Assembly (NCBI GenBank): GCA_948527295.1
Contig: CAOSWK010000001.1
Coordinates: forward strand, 17,010 to 81,009
From: an uncultured Eubacteriales bacterium
GTDB lineage: Bacteria; Bacillota; Clostridia; Oscillospirales; Acutalibacteraceae
Length of the DNA stretch: 64,000 nt
Reading direction: 5' to 3'
The position numbers were made by a program, and so were the translations under genes. Shown one piece after another: positions 51,481 through 60,054 of the stretch. The notes below the pieces were generated by a model that searched no databases, had not been told where the DNA came from, and saw nothing but the letters and a program-made list of their open reading frames with translations. Numbering within the stretch: the stretch's first letter is position 1; the number at the start of each line of letters is the position of its first letter.

Positions 51481-51513
51481 TACAATTTCCTCCGCAATCC
51501 TAAATATTTTGAT

Positions 51514-53469
51514 TTATAAATTTTCTTCGGACACTCGAATCGGCGCGAACGGTCGACCCTGTCCTTCAAAAAATCGGCTAAATAATTCATAAAAGTTGAG
51601 TCTTAGCACCTGGATGCCGACCAAAAGGCCCTCCAGCGCGATGACAAACACGTTTCCAAACACCGCCATGAGCGTGTATCCCACAACGCCGCCCGGCATT
51701 ATCTGCGCGATGGTGAAAACGACCATCATCATCCCCGCGTGCACCAAAACATACGCGCCAACTCGCAAAAACGACATCGTGTTCGTGATGTAGCTTAGCA
51801 TGATCTCAAACAGCTCGAATCCGTTCTGCACCATGTATTCGCCCCATTTTTTCGGCTTCCAGTCTGGCGCCCTGCTCAGCAATTTCCCCAAAGGCTCTTT
51901 AAAGAATATCAGCACAACCGGCAGTACCATCAGCCCCAAAACGTACGGCAGCGACACCACATTTACTCCCAGCGCCATTGTGCCGCCGGCCGCCACCAGC
52001 GAGCCATAAAAAATCAGCCCCGCGACGCCATTTTGGCCAAACAGTGCATTCTCGTAATTTCTTCGTCGCAGCGATGAGTATATGTTCAAAATCATGGACA
52101 AAATTATTATTCCGGCGCCCAAAATCACTGCCAGCACGATAATCGTCATGACCGTTTTTGGCTCCAGCACTTCAACCGGCTTTTCGTCCAGGTTAAACAA
52201 CGCCTTGTACATCGGGTCCAGCACGTGTTCTAGTCCAAACACCGCGCCATATATCAGCCCAAACACCGAGGCCGCAAATCCGCACCGGATCAAGATCCGT
52301 CCGAGCATCATCTTTTTAAGCCGCCACATAACTGCGCCCGCAACCGAAAGGACGATCCCCTGCCCAAAGTCGCCAAACATGATGCCAAACAGCAGCGTAT
52401 ACAGCACCGATACAATCACCGTCGGGTCAATTTCGTTGTAGCTCGGCAGCCCATACATCTCAACAAACGACTCAAACGGCCGCGAGAACCGGTTATTCTT
52501 TAGCTTTACCGGCGGCGAGTGCTTTTCCTCGTTGTCGGCCCGCTCAATCGAGAACTCTATGCCATAAACGTCGCTCAGCTGATGCGCAAAGTTATCCTCT
52601 TCCTCCTGCGGGATCCAGCCCACCAGAATGAAGCTTTCGTTGTACTTCGACACATAATTCTTGATCGTAAAGTACGTATTCATCTCTTCAAGCTTGGTAT
52701 AAAACCTCAAACACTGATCCTTTTGCGTCTTCCAAAAGCTCTCTATCTTTCTATTGATACTCTCGAGCTCCGCGTTAGTGTCTGCAATCAGCCCTTTTAT
52801 GATCTCTAGCTCTGTTTCGGGCGTTCCGTTAATCTGATTAAGCCAAAGCCGCTCAAAATAGAGCCCCGCAAACTTTCTGTCCACCTCTGCAATATTCTCC
52901 AAAGGCGCAAAATACACTCCCCAGCACGCTTTTTCGTCCACCGTGCAAGGAAAAAACAGCATATACGGGTCTTCTCCGCTTGCGTTTAGCTTTTCAAAGC
53001 TCTCTTTTGGCAACTTGCCAAACCTCACCTTTATATACTTACAGGCAAAAATCTCTGCCAAATTCAAGTCTAACCCAATAAAATGGCCTATATTTTCTTG
53101 CGCCTTCTGATGTTTCGTTATCCGATTTAAAATATCCTGCTTTTTTTCGAGTAATAATCCCATTTTATAATTTATATAATTAACGTAATCGTTAATTTCT
53201 TTCAAGCTCACTTCAAAGTCGGCAATATCCACCAGCTGCAGCTTCATTCCTGCTCTTTTTACCATGTCCTTAAGCTTTCGCAAAGGCTCGCTGTAGGGGT
53301 TCCCCTCCGAAAGCGGGACAAAATTGTTATTCTTAGAATAAAAAGAAAGTGCGTCGTCCGGATGAAAAATCCCAGACTTGCCACATACCTTAATAACTTC
53401 ATCAAGCGCCGGCAAAACACCTATAATGCTCGCTACCTTTACCGATGAAACCGCCACGTTACACCACAT
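51514..53469 (-). CDS. atpI: V-type ATP synthase subunit I
   Basis: A 651-residue membrane subunit that forms the stator half-channel. The N-terminal half (about 1-330) is soluble and includes coiled coil; the C-terminal half has seven or eight helices, with FGIMFGDFGQGIVLS and SYITNTMSFLRVGAYVLVHAGMMMV, the region holding the essential arginine. The ATG at 53469 overlaps subunit C; GTG 53457 is possible. Confidence 0.95.
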   Translation of the reverse strand: MWCNVAVSSVKVASIIGVLPALDEVIKVCGKSGIFHPDDALSFYSKNNNFVPLSEGNPYSEPLRKLKDMVKRAGMKLQLVDIADFEVSLKEINDYVNYINYKMGLLLEKKQDILNRITKHQKAQENIGHFIGLDLNLAEIFACKYIKVRFGKLPKESFEKLNASGEDPYMLFFPCTVDEKACWGVYFAPLENIAEVDRKFAGLYFERLWLNQINGTPETELEIIKGLIADTNAELESINRKIESFWKTQKDQCLRFYTKLEEMNTYFTIKNYVSKYNESFILVGWIPQEEEDNFAHQLSDVYGIEFSIERADNEEKHSPPVKLKNNRFSRPFESFVEMYGLPSYNEIDPTVIVSVLYTLLFGIMFGDFGQGIVLSVAGAVMWRLKKMMLGRILIRCGFAASVFGLIYGAVFGLEHVLDPMYKALFNLDEKPVEVLEPKTVMTIIVLAVILGAGIIILSMILNIYSSLRRRNYENALFGQNGVAGLIFYGSLVAAGGTMALGVNVVSLPYVLGLMVLPVVLIFFKEPLGKLLSRAPDWKPKKWGEYMVQNGFELFEIMLSYITNTMSFLRVGAYVLVHAGMMMVVFTIAQIMPGGVVGYTLMAVFGNVFVIALEGLLVGIQVLRLNFYELFSRFFEGQGRPFAPIRVSEENL

Positions 53470-54511
53470 CCTCTCTCTTTTGAGCCTTTAAAATCAACAA
53501 ATTTTCTAACTCGCTCTTATTAACATCATATCTAACTCCCTCGATTATCGTCGTCAGATTCTGAATTTCTATCTGTAAAAGAAAGATGTAAGAGAACATT
53601 ATTACAGCCGGATGCACAGAAAATCGGATATTGCTTCTGCATTTATTGTAAAGCACCCGATCCGGCAATTCATCCACATAATTATACTTATAATTTTTTA
53701 TTTTTTTCCCTCGGTTAGTGTTCTCCATTATAGAAAAGACCTGCTCTTCGTTCTCGGCCTTGCACATCTGCGAAATGTACCGGTCTTTTATCGTCCCGTA
53801 ATTTAAAACCGCCGACTTAACCTTGCTTTCGTTGCGCTTCAGCCGGACTATCCGCACAAAATTGCTATAGTCAATATAAGCGCTCAAGGTTTCCGAAAGC
53901 TCCGCCCGCACCTTTGAGGGTGTATTCTTTTTTATAGCGTCAAAAAATTTGCCATAAAGATAGTCATAAAGCGTTTTTTCTATTGCAGATAAATCCAAGT
54001 CCTGGCCATCCTCCGGCCGGTGCTTAGCCAACATCGGTTCGTACGCCGAGCCCTTTAAAACGCCCAAAAACTCGTCATAATTTTTTACCGAAACCAAGCC
54101 CATCAAGTTAATTTTCGTCCGTTTGTTAAAAAACATCGGCAAAGAGTAAATATATCCATACGCGTTGCCGCCCGCCAAGTACATCAAGCTATGGATAATC
54201 TGCTCAATCTCCGTGCGCGCAATGGTGTACTCCGTTAAGCCGCTGCCGGTAGAGATCTCATATCTGCACAGCGATTCTAAGTCATGAAACAATTTTTTAC
54301 GAATCAAGTTCTCAAGCTGATTCCGGTTTATTCCCAATTCGTTCACATTCGCAAGCTCGTCGTGATAATGCGTATGATTCTTTAAATAAACCGCCACATC
54401 GCTCACCATTCTGCACGCAATAAGATTATTATAGTCCCGCGAGCTGATCCGGCCGCCATACATAGCCCGAACCTTCGCCGAAATAACATTTGAAGCATAC
54501 TTAGAAAGCAT
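53459..54511 (-). CDS. atpC: V-type ATP synthase subunit C
   Basis: A 350-residue, helical funnel-shaped subunit (family of A-type C / V-type d) that joins the central stalk to the membrane ring. It begins YASNVISAKVRAMYGGRISSRDYNNLIACRM, typical for the family. ATG 54511 follows GGGAG. It overlaps subunit I. Confidence 0.94.
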   Translation of the reverse strand: MLSKYASNVISAKVRAMYGGRISSRDYNNLIACRMVSDVAVYLKNHTHYHDELANVNELGINRNQLENLIRKKLFHDLESLCRYEISTGSGLTEYTIARTEIEQIIHSLMYLAGGNAYGYIYSLPMFFNKRTKINLMGLVSVKNYDEFLGVLKGSAYEPMLAKHRPEDGQDLDLSAIEKTLYDYLYGKFFDAIKKNTPSKVRAELSETLSAYIDYSNFVRIVRLKRNESKVKSAVLNYGTIKDRYISQMCKAENEEQVFSIMENTNRGKKIKNYKYNYVDELPDRVLYNKCRSNIRFSVHPAVIMFSYIFLLQIEIQNLTTIIEGVRYDVNKSELENLLILKAQKREDVV

Positions 54512-54516
54512 AAAAA

Positions 54517-54828
54517 TCAGTCTCCCAAAACATTTTTGACTATGTTACTCACCCATATTCCGCAGTTTTGTTCGTAAGCTTTGTCCATTGCTTCAGATAT
54601 ATTCTTGCAATTCGATATTATTTTCGTTTTCTGTTCTTCTGCCAATCTTCGCTCGGTTGTTTCGTTTATCGCTAATCTTTTTCTGGCCCTTTCCAGATAC
54701 TCGGTTCGGATCTCATTTTTCTTCGCTTTAATCTCGTTTTCAAGATTAATTTTATCTTTCTGCGCTCGCTGTGTTAAGTCCCTTGCGGTTTTATCCATCT
54801 CGATTATCTTTGCGATCATATCTCTCAT
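54517..54828 (-). CDS. V-type ATP synthase coiled-coil subunit (G/H-like)
   Basis: A 103-residue, charged, helical protein at the head of the V-ATPase operon. Its place, size and coiled coil (DKTARDLTQRAQKDKINLEN and on to about residue 75) fit the peripheral-stalk partner of subunit E, called H, G or F in different systems. I chose ATG 54828; the frame runs back to 54939 without a ribosome site. Confidence 0.8.
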   Translation of the reverse strand: MRDMIAKIIEMDKTARDLTQRAQKDKINLENEIKAKKNEIRTEYLERARKRLAINETTERRLAEEQKTKIISNCKNISEAMDKAYEQNCGIWVSNIVKNVLGD

Positions 54829-54888
54829 GACCTGGCCGCACCTCCTAAGCTCAGCTAAACTAAGAAACACGAAAGAACATCCACCAAT

Positions 54889-54917
54889 ATTATATTCCCA
54901 AAAAGCAGAAGTTTCAA
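54889..54917 (-). promoter_or_regulatory. Proximal promoter of the V-ATPase operon
   Basis: On the minus strand TTGAAA (plus 54912-54917), 17 bp, TATAAT (plus 54889-54894). Confidence 0.7.
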
Positions 54918-54967
54918 CAAACCTAAAAATTAAAAACAAAAAACCTCAACTTTCAATAACTAGTTTG

Positions 54968-54996
54968 ATTATGAGCCTATTTTTACTATTTGTCAA
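54968..54996 (-). promoter_or_regulatory. Distal promoter of the V-ATPase operon
   Basis: On the minus strand TTGACA (plus 54991-54996), 17 bp, CATAAT (plus 54968-54973). It is in tandem with the proximal one. Confidence 0.55.
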
Positions 54997-55128
54997 GAGC
55001 GTATTGGTGCAAATGAATAAAATTTTTGAAAATTTTTTAACTTTGCCCAATTTTGCGAGCAATTTTTGAAGATGTTGCCAAACGCTCCAAAATGCAATAA
55101 AATTAAATCAAAACTTGAGTTTGGATGG

Positions 55129-55656
55129 ATGGATTTGGACAAAAAAAAAGCGCTCATTTTATATGGCTCCCCGCACAAAAGCGGCCACACAAAAAAGGCT
55201 TTGGACGAAATTATTGTCACGCTGCAAAATGAGTTCGAGTTTACATTTATCGATGCTTTTAAGGCAAAAGTCGCACCGTGCGTAGATTGTGGCTCTTGCA
55301 AAACGCGAGAATCCTGTGTATCTGCAGACTTTGGCGGCATCGATGCCGCCATCCGCATAAGTGAGCTTATAATCATAGCAACGCCTATCTACAACCTGAG
55401 CTTTCCTGCCCCGCTAAAAGCCATCTTCGACAGGACTCAGCTTTACTACAACATGAAAGTTCACCTCAAAAAAAATCCGTTTAAACAGCAAAAGTCCGCG
55501 ATTTTAGTGGCCACATACGGCGCCCGCGACCCAGACTGCGAAGAAATCATCCTAAAACAACTGAAACTTTTTTTAACGCTCATCAATGCAAAGCTCATAA
55601 AATCTGTCTTTATAAGCAACACAGATTCGTCCCCTCCCGCCACAGACAGAACCTAG
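55129..55656 (+). CDS. Flavodoxin-fold NAD(P)H-dependent oxidoreductase
   Basis: A 175-residue FMN-dependent reductase of the NADPH-dependent FMN reductase type. The phosphate loop is YGSPHKSGHTKKAL; the ring-contact loop is TPIYNLSFPAPLKAIFDR. A Cys cluster (CVDCGSCKTRESC, about residues 49-61) recalls iron-sulfur flavoproteins, but could also be structural. It starts near ATG 55129; the frame runs back to 55066. The substrate is unknown. Confidence 0.85.
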   Translation: MDLDKKKALILYGSPHKSGHTKKALDEIIVTLQNEFEFTFIDAFKAKVAPCVDCGSCKTRESCVSADFGGIDAAIRISELIIIATPIYNLSFPAPLKAIFDRTQLYYNMKVHLKKNPFKQQKSAILVATYGARDPDCEEIILKQLKLFLTLINAKLIKSVFISNTDSSPPATDRT

Positions 55657-55672
55657 GGCTGTTCCGCCGCTC

Positions 55673-56365
55673 TCACTTTATCTTTGCGCTTATTGCGTTC
55701 TCGCCCGTTTGCAGCAGATTATACAGCGAAGCCGCATATAATGGGTATTCTTTTGAGATGATGTCCGGCGAAAGTGGCAATTTTGCTAGGCTCGCGGCGT
55801 CTTCCTTGCTTTTGCCCGAGCTTTTTATCGTCCGTTTTATGCTCAACTCCAAAAGGCTCAAAGACGCGCTACACAGAGCCTCGTACGATGTGTTCGGAAT
55901 CTTAAACAGGCCCTGCGGATTCTTGGCGTTGGCCGAGTACAAATTCCTAAAAACATTGTAAACGCAGATCATCAAATAGCCCGAAACCTCGCCAGTTAAG
56001 CTCTTGTTCTTGCTTTTGCCAAGCAGATCGAATATAATGCTTATGGAATTTACTATCAGTTTTTTATTCAAAGTTGGCAGCACACTGCCGCTAAACTTAT
56101 TATCTTTATTCTCCGACGAGTCCGGAATGTCCTCCAGATTCAGCGTCTTGCCACTTTTGTTTGGCGTTTTGCCCAGCAGATAGTCGCACGACACGTTATA
56201 ATAGTCCGAAAGTTTTATCACAAAATCCAGTCCGCACTCCCGAACGCCCTTTTCGTAATGCGACAGCAAGGCTTGCGAAATGTTAAGGTCGGTGGCCACT
56301 TGTTTTTGGCTCAATCCTTTTTCCTTCCTCAAAAGCGTGATGATTCTAGAGAAGTCCTTATTCAT
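55673..56365 (-). CDS. XRE-family transcriptional regulator
   Basis: A 230-residue protein with an N-terminal XRE helix-turn-helix (about 5-60: RIITLLRKEKGLSQKQVATDL, then SQALLSHYEKGVRE) and a helical C-terminal domain of about 150 residues without a family call. ATG 56365 follows GGAGGG. It has a clear promoter, TTTACA-17-TATAAT. The C-terminal domain may bind a ligand or partner. Confidence 0.88.
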   Translation of the reverse strand: MNKDFSRIITLLRKEKGLSQKQVATDLNISQALLSHYEKGVRECGLDFVIKLSDYYNVSCDYLLGKTPNKSGKTLNLEDIPDSSENKDNKFSGSVLPTLNKKLIVNSISIIFDLLGKSKNKSLTGEVSGYLMICVYNVFRNLYSANAKNPQGLFKIPNTSYEALCSASLSLLELSIKRTIKSSGKSKEDAASLAKLPLSPDIISKEYPLYAASLYNLLQTGENAISAKIK

Positions 56366-56407
56366 GCCTTCAAGCCCTCCTGCAGCAAAACTTTTTACGA
56401 CTGGTAA

Positions 56408-56436
56408 ATTATATCCCATAAAAAACATTTTGTAAA
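56408..56436 (-). promoter_or_regulatory. Promoter of the XRE-family regulator
   Basis: On the minus strand TTTACA (plus 56431-56436), 17 bp, TATAAT (plus 56408-56413). Confidence 0.75.
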
Positions 56437-56477
56437 GACCATTTTCATAATTTTTTCGCTCAAAAAGGAGAATTTAT

Positions 56478-57191
56478 ATGAAGAGTTATCAGGTGCATTT
56501 GATTCGGCACGGGCTAACCGACGCGAACCTTAACGGCCAATACATCGGCGCTACCGACGTGGATTTGTCTGCGGAGGGCGTTGCAAGGCTGCACAAGCTA
56601 AAAAGCGAGGCTACTTACCCCAGTGTTGACAAGATTTTTTGCAGTCCTCTTCTGCGTTGTCGCCATACCGCGGAAATTTTGTACCCGGCGCACACCGATT
56701 TTACTATCGAAAACGACTTTGCCGAGTGCAACTTTGGCGACTGGGAGGGCAAAACCGCAGATGAGCTCAAAAACAACAAGGACTTTTTGCTTTGGTTGAA
56801 AAACTCCGAAAAAGCTTGCCCTAACGGCGGTGAAAGCTTAAAATCTTTCAACTTGCGTGTTACATCGGCTTTTGAAAAGCTTGTTGAGACCGTCGTTAAA
56901 GGTGACATCAAAGATACGGCCATTGTGACGCATGGCGGCGTGATTATGACTATCCTTGCGGCCTTTGGAGTGCCGCGCGCTAAGTTTTTTGACTGGGTCG
57001 TCAACAACGGGTGCGGCTATTCGGTGCGGATTATGCCCAGTTTGTGGATGCGGCAGAAGGTCGTTGAGGTTTACGCTAAGGTTCCGTGCAATTTGGCCCG
57101 CGAGAACGACGAAGAATCGGCGTATATCGTTGACCTGGTTCGTGGCACATCTGAGTCTGACGGGATTCACGAAAGCAGCAATGAGACATAA
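56478..57191 (+). CDS. Histidine phosphatase family protein
   Basis: A 237-residue phosphatase or mutase of the phosphoglycerate-mutase fold. The active-site RHG is at about 10-12 (LIRHGLTDANLNGQYIGATD), and the second histidine is in VTHGGVIM near residue 146. It could act on alpha-ribazole phosphate, sugar phosphates or another small substrate; nothing nearby settles which. ATG 56478 follows AAAAAGGAG. Confidence 0.88.
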   Translation: MKSYQVHLIRHGLTDANLNGQYIGATDVDLSAEGVARLHKLKSEATYPSVDKIFCSPLLRCRHTAEILYPAHTDFTIENDFAECNFGDWEGKTADELKNNKDFLLWLKNSEKACPNGGESLKSFNLRVTSAFEKLVETVVKGDIKDTAIVTHGGVIMTILAAFGVPRAKFFDWVVNNGCGYSVRIMPSLWMRQKVVEVYAKVPCNLARENDEESAYIVDLVRGTSESDGIHESSNET

Positions 57192-57204
57192 TCTACTGGC
57201 AGCG

Positions 57205-57236
57205 GCGGTGCGCGGTATAGTGCACCGCTTTATTTT
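57205..57236 (+). terminator. Terminator after the histidine phosphatase gene
   Basis: GCGGTGC pairs with GCACCGC (57205-57228), followed by TTTATTTTTG. Confidence 0.8.
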
Positions 57237-57251
57237 TGTCAAAAATCCCGG

Positions 57252-58868
57252 CTATTTCGTTTTCGTCGCAAAGAAGAAGTCGACACCCTGGCCGTAGTTG
57301 TGGAATATCAGCCCTTTCACCTTATTCGACCAGGCGAAAAATCTGCTCTGCGTATACATCGGGTAAAAAACGGCGTTATCGATGAGGTATTTTTCTGCCG
57401 CCACAATCGGCTTGTAAGCATCTTTAGCATTGGCTGAGGCCGCACTATTAATGAGTTTATCGTACTCTGGGCTATTTAGATTAGCAATATTCTTGCTGTT
57501 TCCGGACTTAAATGTATTCAAAAAGTCGAGCGCAAACGGACTTTCGACCGCAATCGGCACCAGAGCCACCTGGTAGTTCATTGAAGCGACTCTGGACTTC
57601 AAGACGCCCTCTGAAACGGGCTCCATGTTAAAATAAAAGCCCAAATTGCCGTTTAGATTCTCTATCGCATTGCTTATAATCGCCTTTATACTAGGGTTTT
57701 CAGGGCACAAAATCGTAACCTTTGGCAGAGTCTTCAGCTTTAACTGTTGCAAACCGGCGTCAAAATGGCTCTTAGCCTCGGGGTCTGCTGTCAAGCATGG
57801 GAATTTACCCGCAACACTTCGGAAGTTTTGCCCGTTAACGATGAGTCCATCTGGCACTAGACTCTCGGTAACTTCGCAATTTTCCGGGATCATCGACAAA
57901 ATATGGTCGCGGTTTAGAGCCTCCAAAAAGCCCAGCCGGACGTTTAAATTCGCAAACAGAGCGTCCTGCGTGTTGAACGCAAGGCCCCACAAGGTGTCCT
58001 TAAAGTCGATCGTCCCCAGATTCTTGCGCTTGGCCTCTGTTACCTGCTCCTCCGATGCCAACAACGCGGCATCTATTGCAGAGGTAGTAATCAAACTTAC
58101 CGCGTCCGTAAGGTCCTTGCCGATAGTAAAGTCCACCCCGGCCGGCACAGGAGCATTCGCACCGAGATAATTTTCGTTTTTGACCAGACTCAGGCTGTTA
58201 TAGTGGCTCCATCCGTACCGTGGCTTGACTTTAAAGGCGCCATTACTGATAATCGTGGCTGCCTCTAGGCCATATTGCCCGTTGGTGCCTTCGAAGAAGG
58301 CCTTGTTGCATGGCATAGTTGGTGCTGTGGCGAGCAGCGAGAGAAAATTTTCCATGGGATATTCAAGCTCGATGGCCACCGTATGCTCATCTGAGGCAAA
58401 GACGCCCAGAGAATCTGCCGGGGCGCCGTCTATATTTACCTTGCGCGCATTTTTTATGCAGTAAAGCGTGTATGCATTTGGCGAATTCGTGTATTTATCG
58501 AGCGCACGTTGAAGTCCAAACACGAAATCCTGCGCTGTTACGGGCGTTTTGGCTTTGTCCGACCAAGCCGCATCCTCACGCAAGTGGAACTTATACGTCA
58601 TGCCATCGGCCGAGACATCCCACGACGTCGCGACTCCCGGCGTTACGTTGCCCGATTCATCGAGTCTGACCAGGCCTTCAAAGATATTCATAATGACGAT
58701 GTTGGCGGCGTAATCGTTGCAAACCTGCGGATCCAGCGTGCGCGGCTCGCTCTCCAGGTTGTATTTTATCACCTGATTTTCGGGCGAATTTTTATTCTTT
58801 TTGCAGCCCGAAAAGCCCGTCATAATCAGCGTTGCGCAGAAAAAAACCAAAAAAATCCTTTTTGCCAT
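57252..58868 (-). CDS. Oligopeptide-binding lipoprotein (OppA/SBP5 family)
   Basis: A 538-residue extracellular solute-binding protein of an ABC importer. The signal segment ends in FSGC at about residues 19-22, a lipobox, followed by KKNKN. SBP family 5 features: YNLESEPRTLDPQVCNDYAANIV, then MTYKFHLREDAAWSDKAKTPVTAQDFV. No permease or ATPase gene is next to it, so it serves a transporter elsewhere or acts alone. ATG 58868 follows AAAGGTG; the frame extends to 59009. Confidence 0.92.
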   Translation of the reverse strand: MAKRIFLVFFCATLIMTGFSGCKKNKNSPENQVIKYNLESEPRTLDPQVCNDYAANIVIMNIFEGLVRLDESGNVTPGVATSWDVSADGMTYKFHLREDAAWSDKAKTPVTAQDFVFGLQRALDKYTNSPNAYTLYCIKNARKVNIDGAPADSLGVFASDEHTVAIELEYPMENFLSLLATAPTMPCNKAFFEGTNGQYGLEAATIISNGAFKVKPRYGWSHYNSLSLVKNENYLGANAPVPAGVDFTIGKDLTDAVSLITTSAIDAALLASEEQVTEAKRKNLGTIDFKDTLWGLAFNTQDALFANLNVRLGFLEALNRDHILSMIPENCEVTESLVPDGLIVNGQNFRSVAGKFPCLTADPEAKSHFDAGLQQLKLKTLPKVTILCPENPSIKAIISNAIENLNGNLGFYFNMEPVSEGVLKSRVASMNYQVALVPIAVESPFALDFLNTFKSGNSKNIANLNSPEYDKLINSAASANAKDAYKPIVAAEKYLIDNAVFYPMYTQSRFFAWSNKVKGLIFHNYGQGVDFFFATKTK

Positions 58869-59013
58869 GCGATAATCACCTTTACAATTTATGTAAAACC
58901 AGCGGCAGTTAGCCCCGTTTTTTGTTGTATAATGTTTTAGTTTATCACATATTTCGATTTTATTGCACAAAACGTCAAAAAATTTTACAAAAAATTCTGA
59001 ATTCGGCATTATG

Positions 59014-59058
59014 ATGCATACCGAGCAAATTTTTTACGATAATCTACTCAGTATGCAT
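59014..59058. repeat. Inverted repeat with 12 bp arms
   Basis: ATGCATACCGAG (59014-59025) and CTCAGTATGCAT (59047-59058) are complementary at 11 of 12 positions, with a 21 bp spacer. No T-run follows on either strand. Confidence 0.7.
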
Positions 59059-59079
59059 AAACTCATTGACCTTCGCTCG

Positions 59080-59274
59080 TCACCTAAAAATGTAATGAAC
59101 GTTGTCCAGTAGGTCTTCCACGGCATTCGTGCACTTCATGGCCTTACGTTTCATCTTCTTCGGGTTTTGCATATAGCTGAACAAAAGCCATCCTGTAGCC
59201 ATTCCCCAAAAAACTCCGCACAAAAAGCTCTTCATTGCGCAATTCTTCTTACTTTCGTTCATGTTCATCGCCAT
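59080..59274 (-). CDS. Small membrane protein
   Basis: A 64-residue protein with one central hydrophobic segment (about 15-34, SFLCGVFWGMATGWLLFSYM) followed by a very basic stretch (KKMKRKAMK) and a short helix. It is similar in design to YtxH-like proteins, but too short for a firm call. ATG 59274 follows GGAGGTAC. Confidence 0.7.
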   Translation of the reverse strand: MAMNMNESKKNCAMKSFLCGVFWGMATGWLLFSYMQNPKKMKRKAMKCTNAVEDLLDNVHYIFR

Positions 59275-59377
59275 TGTACCTCCATTTTCATTTATTTTAA
59301 TAGTATTTTGCCCGCCACAATCCCTTTTAGCAAAATTTTTGCTGTAAATTTAAATTCCTGTTTTTGCAAAATGCCGC

Positions 59378-59406
59378 TTGTTAATTGCGAAAAAAAATGC
59401 TATACT
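59378..59406 (+). promoter_or_regulatory. Promoter of trmL
   Basis: TTGTTA (59378-59383), 17 bp, TATACT (59401-59406), just before the gene, which would leave a very short leader. Confidence 0.6.
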
Positions 59407-59424
59407 AAGGGTTGGTGAGCTGTT

Positions 59425-59919
59425 TTGAATGAGTTGAACATTGTGCTAATTGAACCACAAATTCCTCAAAATACCGGCAACATCGCTCGCACGTGCGCTG
59501 CAACCTCTGCTCGTCTGCATTTGGTGGGGCCTTTGGGCTTTGAGATTGACGATAAAAAGCTAAAGCGCGCCGGTCTTGACTATTGGAGCCTTTTGGATGT
59601 ACATATTTACGCGGGAATTCGCGAATTTTTTAGCCAGAACAATGGCTCGTTTTTTTATTTTTCTACCAAGGCAAAGCGCGTGCACACTGAGGTTTCGTAC
59701 CCTCGTGACTGCTACTTGGTGTTTGGCCGGGAGGATGCGGGGCTGGATGAAGCTCTTTTGCACGACAATATGGATCGTACTGTGCGGATTCCTATGCAAG
59801 AAGAGGCTCGGAGCTTGAATTTATCGAACTCCGTTGCTATCGGTGTATACGAAGTTCTGCGCCAGTGGGGCTATCCGGGCCTTTTGCGCCAGGGAAAACT
59901 GAGGAATTATGACGACTAA
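59425..59919 (+). CDS. trmL: tRNA (cytidine(34)-2'-O)-methyltransferase TrmL
   Basis: A 164-residue SPOUT enzyme that methylates the wobble base of two tRNA-Leu. It begins LNIVLIEPQIPQNTGNIARTCAAT; the knot holds YLVFGREDAGLDEALL and IPMQEEARSLNLSNSVAIGVYEVLRQ, both typical. TTG 59425 follows GGTGAGC. Confidence 0.95.
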   Translation: MNELNIVLIEPQIPQNTGNIARTCAATSARLHLVGPLGFEIDDKKLKRAGLDYWSLLDVHIYAGIREFFSQNNGSFFYFSTKAKRVHTEVSYPRDCYLVFGREDAGLDEALLHDNMDRTVRIPMQEEARSLNLSNSVAIGVYEVLRQWGYPGLLRQGKLRNYDD

Positions 59920-60054
59920 ACTTCTGTAACATGCATAAAATAGATTATAATATTTTCTGATATGGAAAAATAAAATAAGTTATCGCCCATTATTGCTACA
60001 ACGAACCGACCTAAAAGTTACCGTTGCAACACGAGACTTGAAAGGATGAGACTT

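Noticed and set aside
59014..59058. Inverted repeat as a terminator
   Set aside because: No T-run follows on either strand.
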